Source of the DNA: CAYJAD01 sp964371195
Lineage (GTDB): Bacteria; Desulfobacterota; Desulfovibrionia; Desulfovibrionales; Desulfovibrionaceae
Assembly: GCA_964371195.1 (NCBI GenBank)
Contig: CAYJLD010000076.1
Span: 1 to 9,932 of the forward strand
Length of the DNA: 9,932 bases
Reading direction: 5' to 3'
This document shows positions 1-6,627 of the stretch, one piece after another. Each line of letters begins with the position of its first letter. The first letter of the stretch is position 1. Made by a program: the position numbers and the translations under genes. The notes beneath the pieces were generated by a model that saw only the letters and a list, made by a program, of their open reading frames with translations, was not told where the DNA came from and did no database searches.

Positions 1-137
1 CCACTAATCCAAGAGTCAATGGTAATACTACCACCATCACTGCCAGTGGATAGTGCAGTGGTTTCACCCTTGCTGTCTATGACCATGCCAGCATGATATT
101 CTTGCAACCTTATACTATCTTGCCCTTTATTATCATA
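1..137 (-). repeat. Third, partial copy of the 115-residue block
   Basis: The last visible 45 residues of the giant protein read SYDNKGQDSIRL, then HAGMV[IV]DSKGE and LSTGSDGGSITIDSW. They match the two tandem copies further upstream in the gene, including the NHGMVVD.IGE.T.LSTG stretch of the first copy. The copy is cut by the window edge, so more of the same array probably lies to the left. Confidence 0.55.
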
Positions 138-3100
138 GCTAATGGTTGCCCCCACAGTGCCATCAGCATTAAGTAAGGTATTGCCAAGATAGATATCATC
201 ACTACCTGTACCCACATTTATGGAACTTCCATCATTTAATGCTTGTTCTATGTGTAAGTTATCATTACCACTACCGCTTACTATGCTTACATTGGTACTG
301 GTTAGCGATGATTTATATAAAGATATTCTGTTATTGCCACTACCAGCATCAATAGTGGAATTATCTACCTTTGCGTAAACCCATGTAGTATCATTACCTG
401 TACCACCAAGCACTATGGAATTTTCTATCTCATTGAGTGATAAAACATCATCTCCACTACCAGCATCAATCAAGCTATTGATAAGATTTACCCTTGTACC
501 GCCACTAAGGGAACTTAGAGTATCATCACCAGCCCCAAGGTTAATACTGGCATTGATAAATTGTGTGTCAGTATTATCTGCATAAATCCAGTCAGAACTA
601 GCCCCAAGGCTAAGCTTTTGCCCATCAAGATTACTTTGTATAAAAATGTTATTTTCACCAGCTCCAAGGTCTATGCTATAACCTGAACCAATGGTAATGC
701 CATCTTCTAGAGTAAGCGTGTCATCACCCTTACCAGCAATAATTTTACCGCCATTAAGACCAGTGGAAATTGAAATATTATTTTCACCCTCACCGGCATT
801 TATGGTGCCACCACTTATGGTGTCTATGGAAATATCATCATTGCCCTTACCAGCAATAATGCTACCACCATTTAAGGTATCAGCGATTTCAATGGAGTTA
901 TGGCCTTCGCCAGCGTTAAACGTACCGCCATTCATGGTGCCTACAGCAAGGTCATCATCCCCATCTTGACCATTAACGGTGCCGCCATTCATGGTGACTA
1001 CACTTATGGCATCATCACCGTCATTGCCATTAATGGTGCCCTTGGTCATGGTTTCTTCGACTACAATATTGCCGCTGTCACCAGCACTGTCATTAATGAC
1101 ACCGCCGTTCATGTTAGATATATTAATTATATCACCAAGACCGGAATTGATGGTACCACCAGTCATATTTTCTATTTCTACAGTATCGGCCTCGGTATCG
1201 TCATTGATGTTAATGACGCCGCCTTTGAAGTTTTGTATAGTAATAGTATCTTTACCTAAACCAGCATTAATGGTGCCGCCGCTCATGCTGGTTGTTTCAG
1301 AAAAGTTAAGATCTATAGTGTCATCACCATCACCGCCGTTAATGGTGCCACGACTAAAGGTATCATTGATATACATGCTATCATTATCAGCTCCGCCACT
1401 CATGGTGCCGCCGCTCATATTTTTGGCACTAAGTACATCTACACCTAAACCACCATCCATAAGGCCAGAACCGCTTAAGGTATTGGTGACTATGGCATCA
1501 TCTCCATCACCACCATAGACCTTACCGCCGTTAAGGGTGCCTTTTATATCAATGTTACCATAACCTCTTTCATATAAGGTGTTGCCAATAATAATGAAAT
1601 CATCACCAGCCCCACCATCAATGGTACCATTACTCATGGTGGCTGTGGATTTAAAGCTACCTGCATCGGTGTATTCTCTACCAATTTGTATGGTGTCAGC
1701 TCCAGCATCACCATTTAATACGCCAGTAGCCCCAAGGCCGGTGGCTGAAATATAATCAACCCCATCACCACCGCTAATGATTGCGCCATTAACTGTATTA
1801 AGAATAACGCTATCAGCTCCGTCCTGCATGAATATATCTTTTAAGCCAAGGCTACCGGAAAGAGCTTTATTAATGGTAAGGGTATCGTTACCACCACCAA
1901 ATTGTAGCTTGCCAGTACCAAGGGTATCAAGAGTAATGCTGCCGCCATCCTCACCTGTACTAAGGCCATAAAAGTTGGCGATATCAACAATAGTTTTTGT
2001 TGTACCAGTATTATAGGTGCCCTTAATGGTAATGCTATCTAGACCGTCAGCATCATAAGTCAACAAAGACCCAGTGCCAAACGCACCAATGCTTACAGTA
2101 TCTGCGCCAGTTGCGGAATCAATGATGGTATGGGTCACAGTGCCCTTAAGGTCAATGTTATCATCGCCGCCAAGGGTGTTAATTTCTTTTTTAACTGTAG
2201 CTGTTCCGGCAACATTTTTATTGATGGTTAAATTATCGGTACTATCACCAAAGGATAGTTTACCAGTGCCAAGGGTATCTAGAATAATTGTACCACCATC
2301 AAAACCAGTACTAAGAGATGTGGCCTCGCCTATGCCATCAACTACCATGCCATGATTATAAGTACCCTTAATGGTAATGCTATCATGGTCGTCAGCATCA
2401 TAGTGTAGGGTTGAATTTTTACCCATGGCCCCAACACTAAATACATCAGCACCACCGGATAAATCCACTTGTACATTGGTGGCTGTACCGCTAATGCTAA
2501 CGGTATCATTACCGCTATCAGTAGCAATGCTTCTATTGGATAATGCGCCAGTTAGTATAAACCCATCATCACCATCACCAAAGTCTAGGGTAGAGTTGGC
2601 ATTTAAGCCCTTGGTAATAAGAGTTCCGCCATCATTACCAGTCCAGTAGTCACCATTAAAAGCCCAATTTACTTGCAAGGTGTCATTGCCACCATTGGCA
2701 TTAACGGCATCCACTAAACCGCTATCACCTTGATGTATGCTTTTATTACTAGATGATGTCATAATAAGCGCATCATCACCTGAACCAAAATTAAGATTGG
2801 CGTCAGCACCAAGACCCTTGGTTATAAGAGTTTTACCATCACTAGAACTAGCAGTATTAAATATACCATTAAAGGCCCAGTTTACATTTAATGTGTCATT
2901 ACCAGTGCCAAGGGAGTTTACAAACTCTGTATCAGAATAATTAGTATTTTTTGCTAAAATATTCAGGCTGTCATCACCAGCACCCATATTGATAGCATTT
3001 GCAGAGGCAACATTAGCCTTATTTGCCGTGAAATTATTAATGGTTAGACTATCATGGCCATCACCAAGATTAATATCATTGTCATAACCCTTTAAGGTCG

Positions 3101-4916
3101 CAATTTTAACGCTATCACTACCACCAGCATCAGAAATTATAGCATTGGTCATGGTGGTAATGTTAATGATATCATTATCTGTACCGCCATCTACTTGACC
3201 ATTAATGCCGTCACCTGACAAGTTCACAATAGTAATACTGTCCTCTCCAGACATACCATCAACCAAGCTATTATTTGCTGTGGTTATTTTAATGCTATCA
3301 TCGCCAGTAATGCCTGCGCTATCATAATCACCATAAACCTTGCTGTCATTAGCGGTAATTATGCTTATGCTATCATCATCATGATTGCCATAAATTGTAG
3401 AATTGGTGGCAGACTTGCTAATATTAATTTTATCATCACCAGATCTACCATCTATGGTACCATCTACAACCGTGGCTATATTAATGTTATCTACATAGTT
3501 ACTACCAACTACTTCACTTTCAGTAAGATTGGTAACATTTACAGTGCTTGCGCCATGAGTTTGAATAGTAGCATTATCACTAGCATTTATAACTTTAATA
3601 ATGTTTTCCCCAACATGACCTTGCAGCTCACCACCCTTAAGGTTAGTTACCGTAATGGTGTCATCTCCCTGTCCACCCCAAATACTAGCATTTGTAGCTG
3701 TGGTTACGGTAATGCTATCATTGTCAAGCTCACCATCAATACTACCACTATTAAGATTGTCCACAATAATGGTATCATCGCCACTATTACCATTAATTTC
3801 AGCATCGTTAGCTGTTTCTACGGTTATTTTATCATTACCGCCATCGCCACGTAATAAACCCCTACTTTCTGTTCCAGTAAAAGTCTTTATGTTGATGACG
3901 TCGTTACCTTCACCGCCATAAACATTGGTACCTATGCTACTAGTGGTAATGGTAATGCTGTCATTACCTTCACCGCCATCAATATGCGCATCGGTGGCTG
4001 TGGTTACGGTTATTTTATCATTACCATCATCACCAAATATATCATCACTACTTGTGATGCCAGTATAATCCTTTACGGTAATAATATCATTACCGGCACC
4101 ACCATAAACTCTGCCGCTGTGACTAGTGGTAACATTTATGCTGTCATTACCGTCACCGCCAGAAACGCTACCACCAGTCATGTTGGCTATGGTAAAGCGG
4201 TCATTGCCCAAATGACCGTCTATGTCTGTGCCAGCACCAATGGTTGAGTGAGCTGTTAGATTGTCATTGCCATGACCTAAATTTATTTGTGTGTTGGTAA
4301 CAGTAGTACTTACTACAGGATTTGCCTTGGTGGGAGCAATGCCAAGGGTTACAATGTCATTACCACCACTTAGGGTATTATCATTGGGGTTTGTATTGTT
4401 ACTATCAGTAAAAATAGATGCATTAACTACATTGCCCTTAAGCTGAATATTATCAGCCCCAGCAATAAAGTTTGCATGCTGAATATTGAGCACATCACCT
4501 GCAATATGACCACCATTTACATCACCTTCCACAATAATGGTATCATTACCACCACGAAAGCTTCCGCCTTGAGCATTTATAGCATCACCCACAACAATGG
4601 CATTTGCATGGTCAATACTACCAAGGGTAATTTTATCGGCACCACCTGTGAAGGTACCACCGTGAAGACGTACGGCATCTCCATATATAGTGGCATTTTG
4701 TAGACTTTGCCCAGTGGCATTTATAACATCTCTTCCACCAACAATGGTTGCATTGTTGGCGTCTTGTATATCTCCAGATATGACACGACTAGCATCTTCG
4801 TCCGGACCTATGGTCTTATCGATTACTTTTGTTTGCCCCTTAGCAGTAAAGGATGAATTGCTAACTTCTTCTTCACGGTCAAGATAGAGATCCTTGGTAT
4901 TATCGTAAGATGACAT
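1..4916 (-). CDS. Giant RTX-like beta-solenoid repeat protein (putative adhesin), 3' end outside the window
   Basis: I read this frame through without a stop or frameshift from the ATG at 4916 to the left edge, giving at least 1,638 residues. The start has a GGAGG ribosome binding site at 4921-4925, four bases from the ATG. No Sec signal peptide is visible: the N-terminus is polar and acidic (MSSYDNTKDLYLDREEEV). Residues 1-47 are unique, 48-169 are four 30-31-residue repeats, and from about residue 180 the chain is coils of about 20 residues. A typical coil reads NGGTINGGxGDDxIxI, with one RTX-type GGxGxD turn such as GGDGNDSI, GGEGNDSI or GGTGNDTT. I found no cysteine codon. In RTX proteins GGxGxDxUx repeats bind calcium in a beta-roll, and secretion is usually by a type I system with a C-terminal signal. 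Here the turn occurs once per coil instead of in tandem nonapeptides, so the fold may be a beta-helix/RTX hybrid. Adhesin function is inference. The gene stands alone behind 1.2 kb of non-coding DNA. Confidence 0.85.
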   Translation of the reverse strand, partial: MSSYDNTKDLYLDREEEVSNSSFTAKGQTKVIDKTIGPDEDASRVISGDIQDANNATIVGGRDVINATGQSLQNATIYGDAVRLHGGTFTGGADKITLGSIDHANAIVVGDAINAQGGSFRGGNDTIIVEGDVNGGHIAGDVLNIQHANFIAGADNIQLKGNVVNASIFTDSNNTNPNDNTLSGGNDIVTLGIAPTKANPVVSTTVTNTQINLGHGNDNLTAHSTIGAGTDIDGHLGNDRFTIANMTGGSVSGGDGNDSINVTTSHSGRVYGGAGNDIITVKDYTGITSSDDIFGDDGNDKITVTTATDAHIDGGEGNDSITITTSSIGTNVYGGEGNDVINIKTFTGTESRGLLRGDGGNDKITVETANDAEINGNSGDDTIIVDNLNSGSIDGELDNDSITVTTATNASIWGGQGDDTITVTNLKGGELQGHVGENIIKVINASDNATIQTHGASTVNVTNLTESEVVGSNYVDNINIATVVDGTIDGRSGDDKINISKSATNSTIYGNHDDDSISIITANDSKVYGDYDSAGITGDDSIKITTANNSLVDGMSGEDSITIVNLSGDGINGQVDGGTDNDIINITTMTNAIISDAGGSDSVKIATLKGYDNDINLGDGHDSLTINNFTANKANVASANAINMGAGDDSLNILAKNTNYSDTEFVNSLGTGNDTLNVNWAFNGIFNTASSSDGKTLITKGLGADANLNFGSGDDALIMTSSSNKSIHQGDSGLVDAVNANGGNDTLQVNWAFNGDYWTGNDGGTLITKGLNANSTLDFGDGDDGFILTGALSNRSIATDSGNDTVSISGTATNVQVDLSGGADVFSVGAMGKNSTLHYDADDHDSITIKGTYNHGMVVDGIGEATSLSTGFDGGTIILDTLGTGKLSFGDSTDNLTINKNVAGTATVKKEINTLGGDDNIDLKGTVTHTIIDSATGADTVSIGAFGTGSLLTYDADGLDSITIKGTYNTGTTKTIVDIANFYGLSTGEDGGSITLDTLGTGKLQFGGGNDTLTINKALSGSLGLKDIFMQDGADSVILNTVNGAIISGGDGVDYISATGLGATGVLNGDAGADTIQIGREYTDAGSFKSTATMSNGTIDGGAGDDFIIIGNTLYERGYGNIDIKGTLNGGKVYGGDGDDAIVTNTLSGSGLMDGGLGVDVLSAKNMSGGTMSGGADNDSMYINDTFSRGTINGGDGDDTIDLNFSETTSMSGGTINAGLGKDTITIQNFKGGVININDDTEADTVEIENMTGGTINSGLGDIINISNMNGGVINDSAGDSGNIVVEETMTKGTINGNDGDDAISVVTMNGGTVNGQDGDDDLAVGTMNGGTFNAGEGHNSIEIADTLNGGSIIAGKGNDDISIDTISGGTINAGEGENNISISTGLNGGKIIAGKGDDTLTLEDGITIGSGYSIDLGAGENNIFIQSNLDGQKLSLGASSDWIYADNTDTQFINASINLGAGDDTLSSLSGGTRVNLINSLIDAGSGDDVLSLNEIENSIVLGGTGNDTTWVYAKVDNSTIDAGSGNNRISLYKSSLTSTNVSIVSGSGNDNLHIEQALNDGSSINVGTGSDDIYLGNTLLNADGTVGATISYDNKGQDSIRLQEYHAGMVIDSKGETTALSTGSDGGSITIDSWIS
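1860..2402 (-). repeat. Tandem duplication of a 115-residue block
   Basis: Two consecutive blocks of the giant protein start at 2402 and 2057, 345 bases apart. Both read YDAD..DSITIKGTYN, then LSTG.DGG.I.LDTLGTGKL.FG and a D[NT]LTINK strand. The match extends over most of each unit, so this is a true internal duplication and not just the general coil pattern. A third, more diverged copy reaches the left edge at 137-1. Confidence 0.7.
2520..2882 (-). repeat. Duplicated NWAFNG...LITKGL block of about 70 residues
   Basis: Two neighbouring segments of the giant protein share the same order of motifs. NWAFNG occurs at 2882-2865 and again at 2669-2652, each followed by TLITKGL, then an [LF]xFGxGDD turn and an SN[KR]SI strand. 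The offset is about 207-213 bases (69-71 residues). Flanking residues differ, so the duplication is old or has diverged. It interrupts the regular 20-residue coils with a longer unit. Confidence 0.6.
4410..4775 (-). repeat. Four N-terminal protein repeats of 30-31 residues
   Basis: Within the giant protein, residues 48-169 fall into four units, each starting with Gly-Asp or Gly-Asp-Ala/Val at residues 48, 79, 110 and 140. Units two and three share a GG[TS]F..GG.D.I core (GGTFTGGADKITL, GGSFRGGNDTIIV). Unit four reads NFIAGADNIQL at the same place and unit one NATIVGGRDVI. Spacings are 31, 31 and 30 residues, clearly longer than the coils of about 20 residues that follow. This may be a separate N-terminal cap or stalk domain. 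Confidence 0.6.
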
Positions 4917-4986
4917 AAATCCTCCAAGATTGTAGTCTAAAATTGCTAATTTATAAGTTAAATTTTATATACTTCTACTTTCTATT

Positions 4987-5015
4987 ACTATATACTTTTT
5001 GTAAATGTTAGTAAA
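4987..5015 (-). promoter_or_regulatory. Candidate sigma-70 promoter for the giant repeat protein
   Basis: On the minus strand a TTTACT box (5015-5010) and a TATAGT box (4992-4987) are separated by 17 bases. These match the -35 and -10 consensus at four and five of six positions. The -10 lies 70 bases before the ATG, leaving an AT-rich leader that ends in the GGAGG site. The surroundings are very AT-rich, so chance matches are likely and other boxes are possible. Confidence 0.4.
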
Positions 5016-5184
5016 TCATTATTTTTTGATACAACTTACTGCGTTTTATTGTGATTTAAATTATTTGATTATGGCAAAGTATAAGATTTTTTTAGCGCGA
5101 TTTTTGGGCTTTCGCCGTTGGCGATTTGGTCAATACACATTCAGTCAAGGATTTTGCTTTGCGTGGCGGCCTTTGGCCCTTTCG

Positions 5185-5395
5185 CCATAGGATGCGATTT
5201 TGGCATATTTATCTTTTTCATTGTGGCTGCGTCAAAATTCACTTTTGAAACGCACGCGCCCAGGCGTACGATATCCGTAAGGCTCGTTCCTCACCTAACG
5301 GCTACAAGCCCTCTGGGTCGAATTCATATACGTTCTGCCTTCCAAAAGTGAATTCAATAAAAAATCCTAAAATATCCTCAAAATCGCACCCATAA
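5185..5395. mobile_element. MITE-like imperfect inverted repeat of about 200 bp
   Basis: Two nested inverted arms enclose a GC-rich core. The outer arm TGCGATTTTG is at 5193-5202, with its complement at 5379-5388. The inner arm AAATTCACTTTTGAAA is at 5235-5250, with a 14/16 complement at 5340-5355. The bases between the arms (ATATTT, a T-run, then ATT) also agree roughly, giving terminal arms of about 50-60 bases with a few indels. There is no open frame of quality inside, and the core is much richer in GC than its flanks. This suggests a non-autonomous miniature element or a large structured repeat. I could not define a target duplication. Confidence 0.45.
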
Positions 5396-5442
5396 CTGCC
5401 ATTCTAATTTTTGCTCATGCTAAAGCATTCACAAAAATTGTA

Positions 5443-5488
5443 CCCTCTGGGCATTAAGATGATTATTAATGCCAAACCTTGAAGAGGG
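5443..5488. repeat. Two-tier hairpin-forming inverted repeat
   Basis: The inner stem GGCATTAA (5450-5457) pairs with TTAATGCC (5466-5473) across an 8-base loop. Outside it, CCCTCT (5443-5448) pairs with AGAGGG (5483-5488). No T-run follows closely on the plus strand. On the minus strand a run of five T appears several bases past the stem, so weak terminator activity is possible but not convincing. Confidence 0.4.
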
Positions 5489-5544
5489 CATGATATCCTC
5501 TTTGAATAGTGGATATATAGATTTAATTTTTTTACAAAGATTTT

Positions 5545-5591
5545 ATGGATTGCCGCGTCGCCCCTCGTTCCTTGGATCTCCTCGCAATGAC
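5545..5591 (-). repeat. REP-like palindromic repeat, copy A (longer form)
   Basis: Read on the minus strand this copy starts GTCATTGCGAGGAG and ends GCAATCCAT, with a longer GC-rich middle than its partner. Its ends are complementary to each other (ATTGC/GCAAT), so it can fold as a hairpin. From memory, intergenic repeats of the form CATTGCGAG...GAAGCAATCC are common in many bacterial genomes. It lies inverted to copy B, 57 bases away. Confidence 0.65.
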
Positions 5592-5648
5592 TTTATGTGG
5601 TTTTATGTCTAAAAATAAACATGTTATTTAACCGATGTTTTACTCAAA

Positions 5649-5677
5649 GTCATTGCGAGCGGAGCGAAGCAATCCAT
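5649..5677 (+). repeat. REP-like palindromic repeat, copy B (short form)
   Basis: The unit runs from GTCATTGCGAG to GAAGCAATCCAT with a short GC-rich centre. ATTGC and GCAAT at its ends are complementary. Together with copy A in the opposite orientation it forms a larger inverted pair: 11 bases at the inner ends and 9 at the outer ends match exactly. A short reading frame through it gives the SHCERSEAIHAF peptide often produced when such repeats are translated, which is not a real protein. Confidence 0.7.
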
Positions 5678-5813
5678 GCCTTTTCATCTCAGAAAGGCGT
5701 GTTAAAATTGTATTATCATAATCATAAATCCCAACATTCACGCACAAGCTTATTAAAGACTAAAGCATTCACGAGAGCTTAGTACAACGATATGTTCATT
5801 CGTGCTATGCATG

Positions 5814-5838
5814 GATGGGTAGACCATGGCTACCCATC
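5814..5838. repeat. Perfect 9-bp stem hairpin
   Basis: GATGGGTAG (5814-5822) pairs perfectly with CTACCCATC (5830-5838) across a 7-base loop, ACCATGG. No T-run follows on either strand, so this is not a standard terminator. It is the first of three consecutive hairpins in a GC-rich patch. Confidence 0.6.
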
Positions 5839-5845
5839 CCCCGAA

Positions 5846-5877
5846 GTAGCTCGTTTTAGCAACGCTAAAACAGCTAC
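5846..5877. repeat. 14-bp stem hairpin with one bulge
   Basis: GTAGCT (5846-5851) pairs with AGCTAC (5872-5877), and GTTTTAGC (5853-5860) pairs with GCTAAAAC (5864-5871). There is one unpaired C at 5852 and a three-base loop. It is strong enough to fold in RNA from either strand. There is no adjacent T-run. Confidence 0.6.
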
Positions 5878-5924
5878 GAAGGGATAATGCCATAGCCGAA
5901 AGCAAGGCAGGGGGGAGGGGGATT

Positions 5925-5970
5925 GCAAAAGGGGAACGGGGGGAGCGCATGCGCCCCCCATCCCCTTTGC
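5925..5970. repeat. Long GC-rich imperfect palindrome centred on GCGCATGCGC
   Basis: GCAAAAGGGG on the left (from 5925) faces CCCCTTTGC on the right (to 5970). Inside these, a run of six G faces a run of C, and the centre is the perfect palindrome GCGCATGCGC (5945-5954). Small bulges break the stem. The block is strikingly G/C-rich against AT-rich flanks. It may mark the end of a repeat element that includes the two hairpins before it. Confidence 0.55.
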
Positions 5971-5977
5971 CCCTTTC

Positions 5978-6116
5978 GCGGGAGCGGACGCAATTAAGTT
6001 AAAAAATAACTCTTTGCAATTTTAAGAGCTTACATAAAAAAATAAAATCTATGTATTGCCGCCGAGTTAGATATAAATTTTGTAATGGGAGTGTGCTAAA
6101 GGCACATGACCTAAAC
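5978..6116. other. Non-coding stretch with no clear feature
   Basis: This stretch lies between the hairpin cluster and the small gene's terminator. I see only small pairings, such as GTTA/TAAC near 5998 and TGTGC/GCACA at 6092-6106. I find no gene, strong promoter or long repeat. Confidence 0.5.
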
Positions 6117-6148
6117 AAAAAAAAGCAGCATGATTACTCACACTGCTT
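6117..6148 (-). terminator. Rho-independent terminator of the 33-residue peptide gene
   Basis: Read on the minus strand, AAGCAG (6148-6143) pairs with CTGCTT (6128-6123). An inner TGA/TCA pairing sits beyond a symmetric two-base internal loop. The stem runs straight into eight T (6124-6117). It begins 24 bases after the stop codon of the small gene, as expected for its own terminator. Confidence 0.7.
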
Positions 6149-6171
6149 CTCATTTAAGGGGCTATAATAGC

Positions 6172-6273
6172 CTAAATGCTTTGATGGTATAGATTAGTTG
6201 CAATGAAGGAAGCGACTAGTGTTGCAGCAAAACAAAAAGAAATAAAAATAGAAAATTTAGTTTGGAAGCTCAT
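6172..6273 (-). CDS. Small hydrophobic single-pass membrane peptide, 33 residues
   Basis: The frame starts MSFQTKFSIF and ends NLYHQSI before a TAG. The ATG has a full AAGGAG Shine-Dalgarno at 6285-6280 with ideal 6-base spacing, which is the main reason for calling it. Residues 7-25 are almost all hydrophobic or small (Phe, Ile, Ala, Val, Leu, with one Cys), enough for one membrane helix. The only charge besides His30 is Lys6 just before the helix. A terminator follows 24 bases after the stop, and a candidate promoter lies about 160 bases upstream, so the unit looks like an independent small gene. I recognise no family. The size and layout (one helix, long structured leader, own terminator) resemble type I toxins and small regulatory membrane proteins, but no antisense RNA was identified. 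Function is unknown. Confidence 0.6.
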   Translation of the reverse strand: MSFQTKFSIFISFCFAATLVASFIATNLYHQSI

Positions 6274-6433
6274 GGCTAACTCCTTATTATGTTAAATGGT
6301 TTGCTTACAAGTCTTACATTAAGTTTTTAATTGAACTTTTGTAAAACCCTGACCAATCTAGTCAGGCTACCCTCTACCTCTTCATTGACATGATGATTTG
6401 ACGCGAACACATTAACGTCGTCACCACGACTAC
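6274..6433 (-). promoter_or_regulatory. Structured 5' leader of the small peptide gene
   Basis: About 155 bases lie between the candidate start of transcription and the ATG. On the minus strand GTCGT (6430-6426) pairs with ACGAC (6421-6417) over a 4-base loop. CCTGAC (6366-6361) pairs with GTCAGG (6353-6348) over a 7-base loop and is followed by GTTTTAC. Between them is a 12-codon open frame (6412-6374, MCSRQIIMSMKR) preceded only by a weak GGTGA. The leader is long for such a short gene and may control its translation. I recognise no known riboswitch. Confidence 0.35.
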
Positions 6434-6462
6434 CTTATACATATGCCAAGCAATTATCACAA
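6434..6462 (-). promoter_or_regulatory. Candidate sigma-70 promoter for the small peptide gene
   Basis: On the minus strand TTGTGA (6462-6457) and TATAAG (6439-6434) are separated by 17 bases. TATAAG matches the -10 consensus at five of six positions and TTGTGA matches the -35 at four. The site lies downstream of the ilvA terminator, so it would give the small gene its own transcript of about 310 bases ending at the terminator near 6117. It is a motif match only. Confidence 0.4.
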
Positions 6463-6560
6463 CGAAATTAAATTTATTATTCTGATAAGTTAAATCTATC
6501 ACTACAAGTATTACCATTATAACAATTTGAAAATATATAATATTATACAAAATTTAGCGC

Positions 6561-6588
6561 AAAAAAAAGCATCGACCGAAGCCGATGC
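6561..6588 (-). terminator. Rho-independent terminator of ilvA (UUCG tetraloop)
   Basis: On the minus strand GCATCGGC (6588-6581) pairs with GTCGATGC (6576-6569), an 8-bp stem with one G-T pair, around the very stable TTCG loop. Eight T follow at once (6568-6561). It begins 39 bases past the ilvA stop codon. This is a textbook intrinsic terminator and separates ilvA from the small gene to its left. Confidence 0.92.
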
Positions 6589-6627
6589 CAAAAGTTTTTC
6601 ACATAAAAAAATCAATAAATTAAAACA

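Noticed and set aside
2342..2527. Minus-strand frame of 61 residues inside the giant gene
   Set aside because: It is out of phase with the uninterrupted main frame and has no ribosome binding site of note.
1..4400. Regular 60-base spacing that could suggest a CRISPR array or satellite DNA
   Set aside because: The units are only loosely similar at DNA level and stay in one coding frame; the periodicity comes from protein coils.
691..4887. Many plus-strand open frames rich in Pro, Ser, Met and Leu, or in Ile and Thr, opposite the giant gene
   Set aside because: They are antisense shadows of the periodic repeat. Their regular motifs mirror the minus-strand coils, and the long minus frame explains the composition.
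5005..5351. Two overlapping plus-strand frames in the GC-rich patch
   Set aside because: No ribosome binding sites or domain signals, and they run through the inverted-repeat element.
5597..5782. Plus-strand frame containing SHCERSEAIHAF
   Set aside because: This is the usual translation of a REP-like palindrome and not a protein gene.
5753..5950. Minus-strand 65-residue frame across the hairpin cluster
   Set aside because: Its sequence is dictated by three inverted repeats and it lacks a convincing start site.
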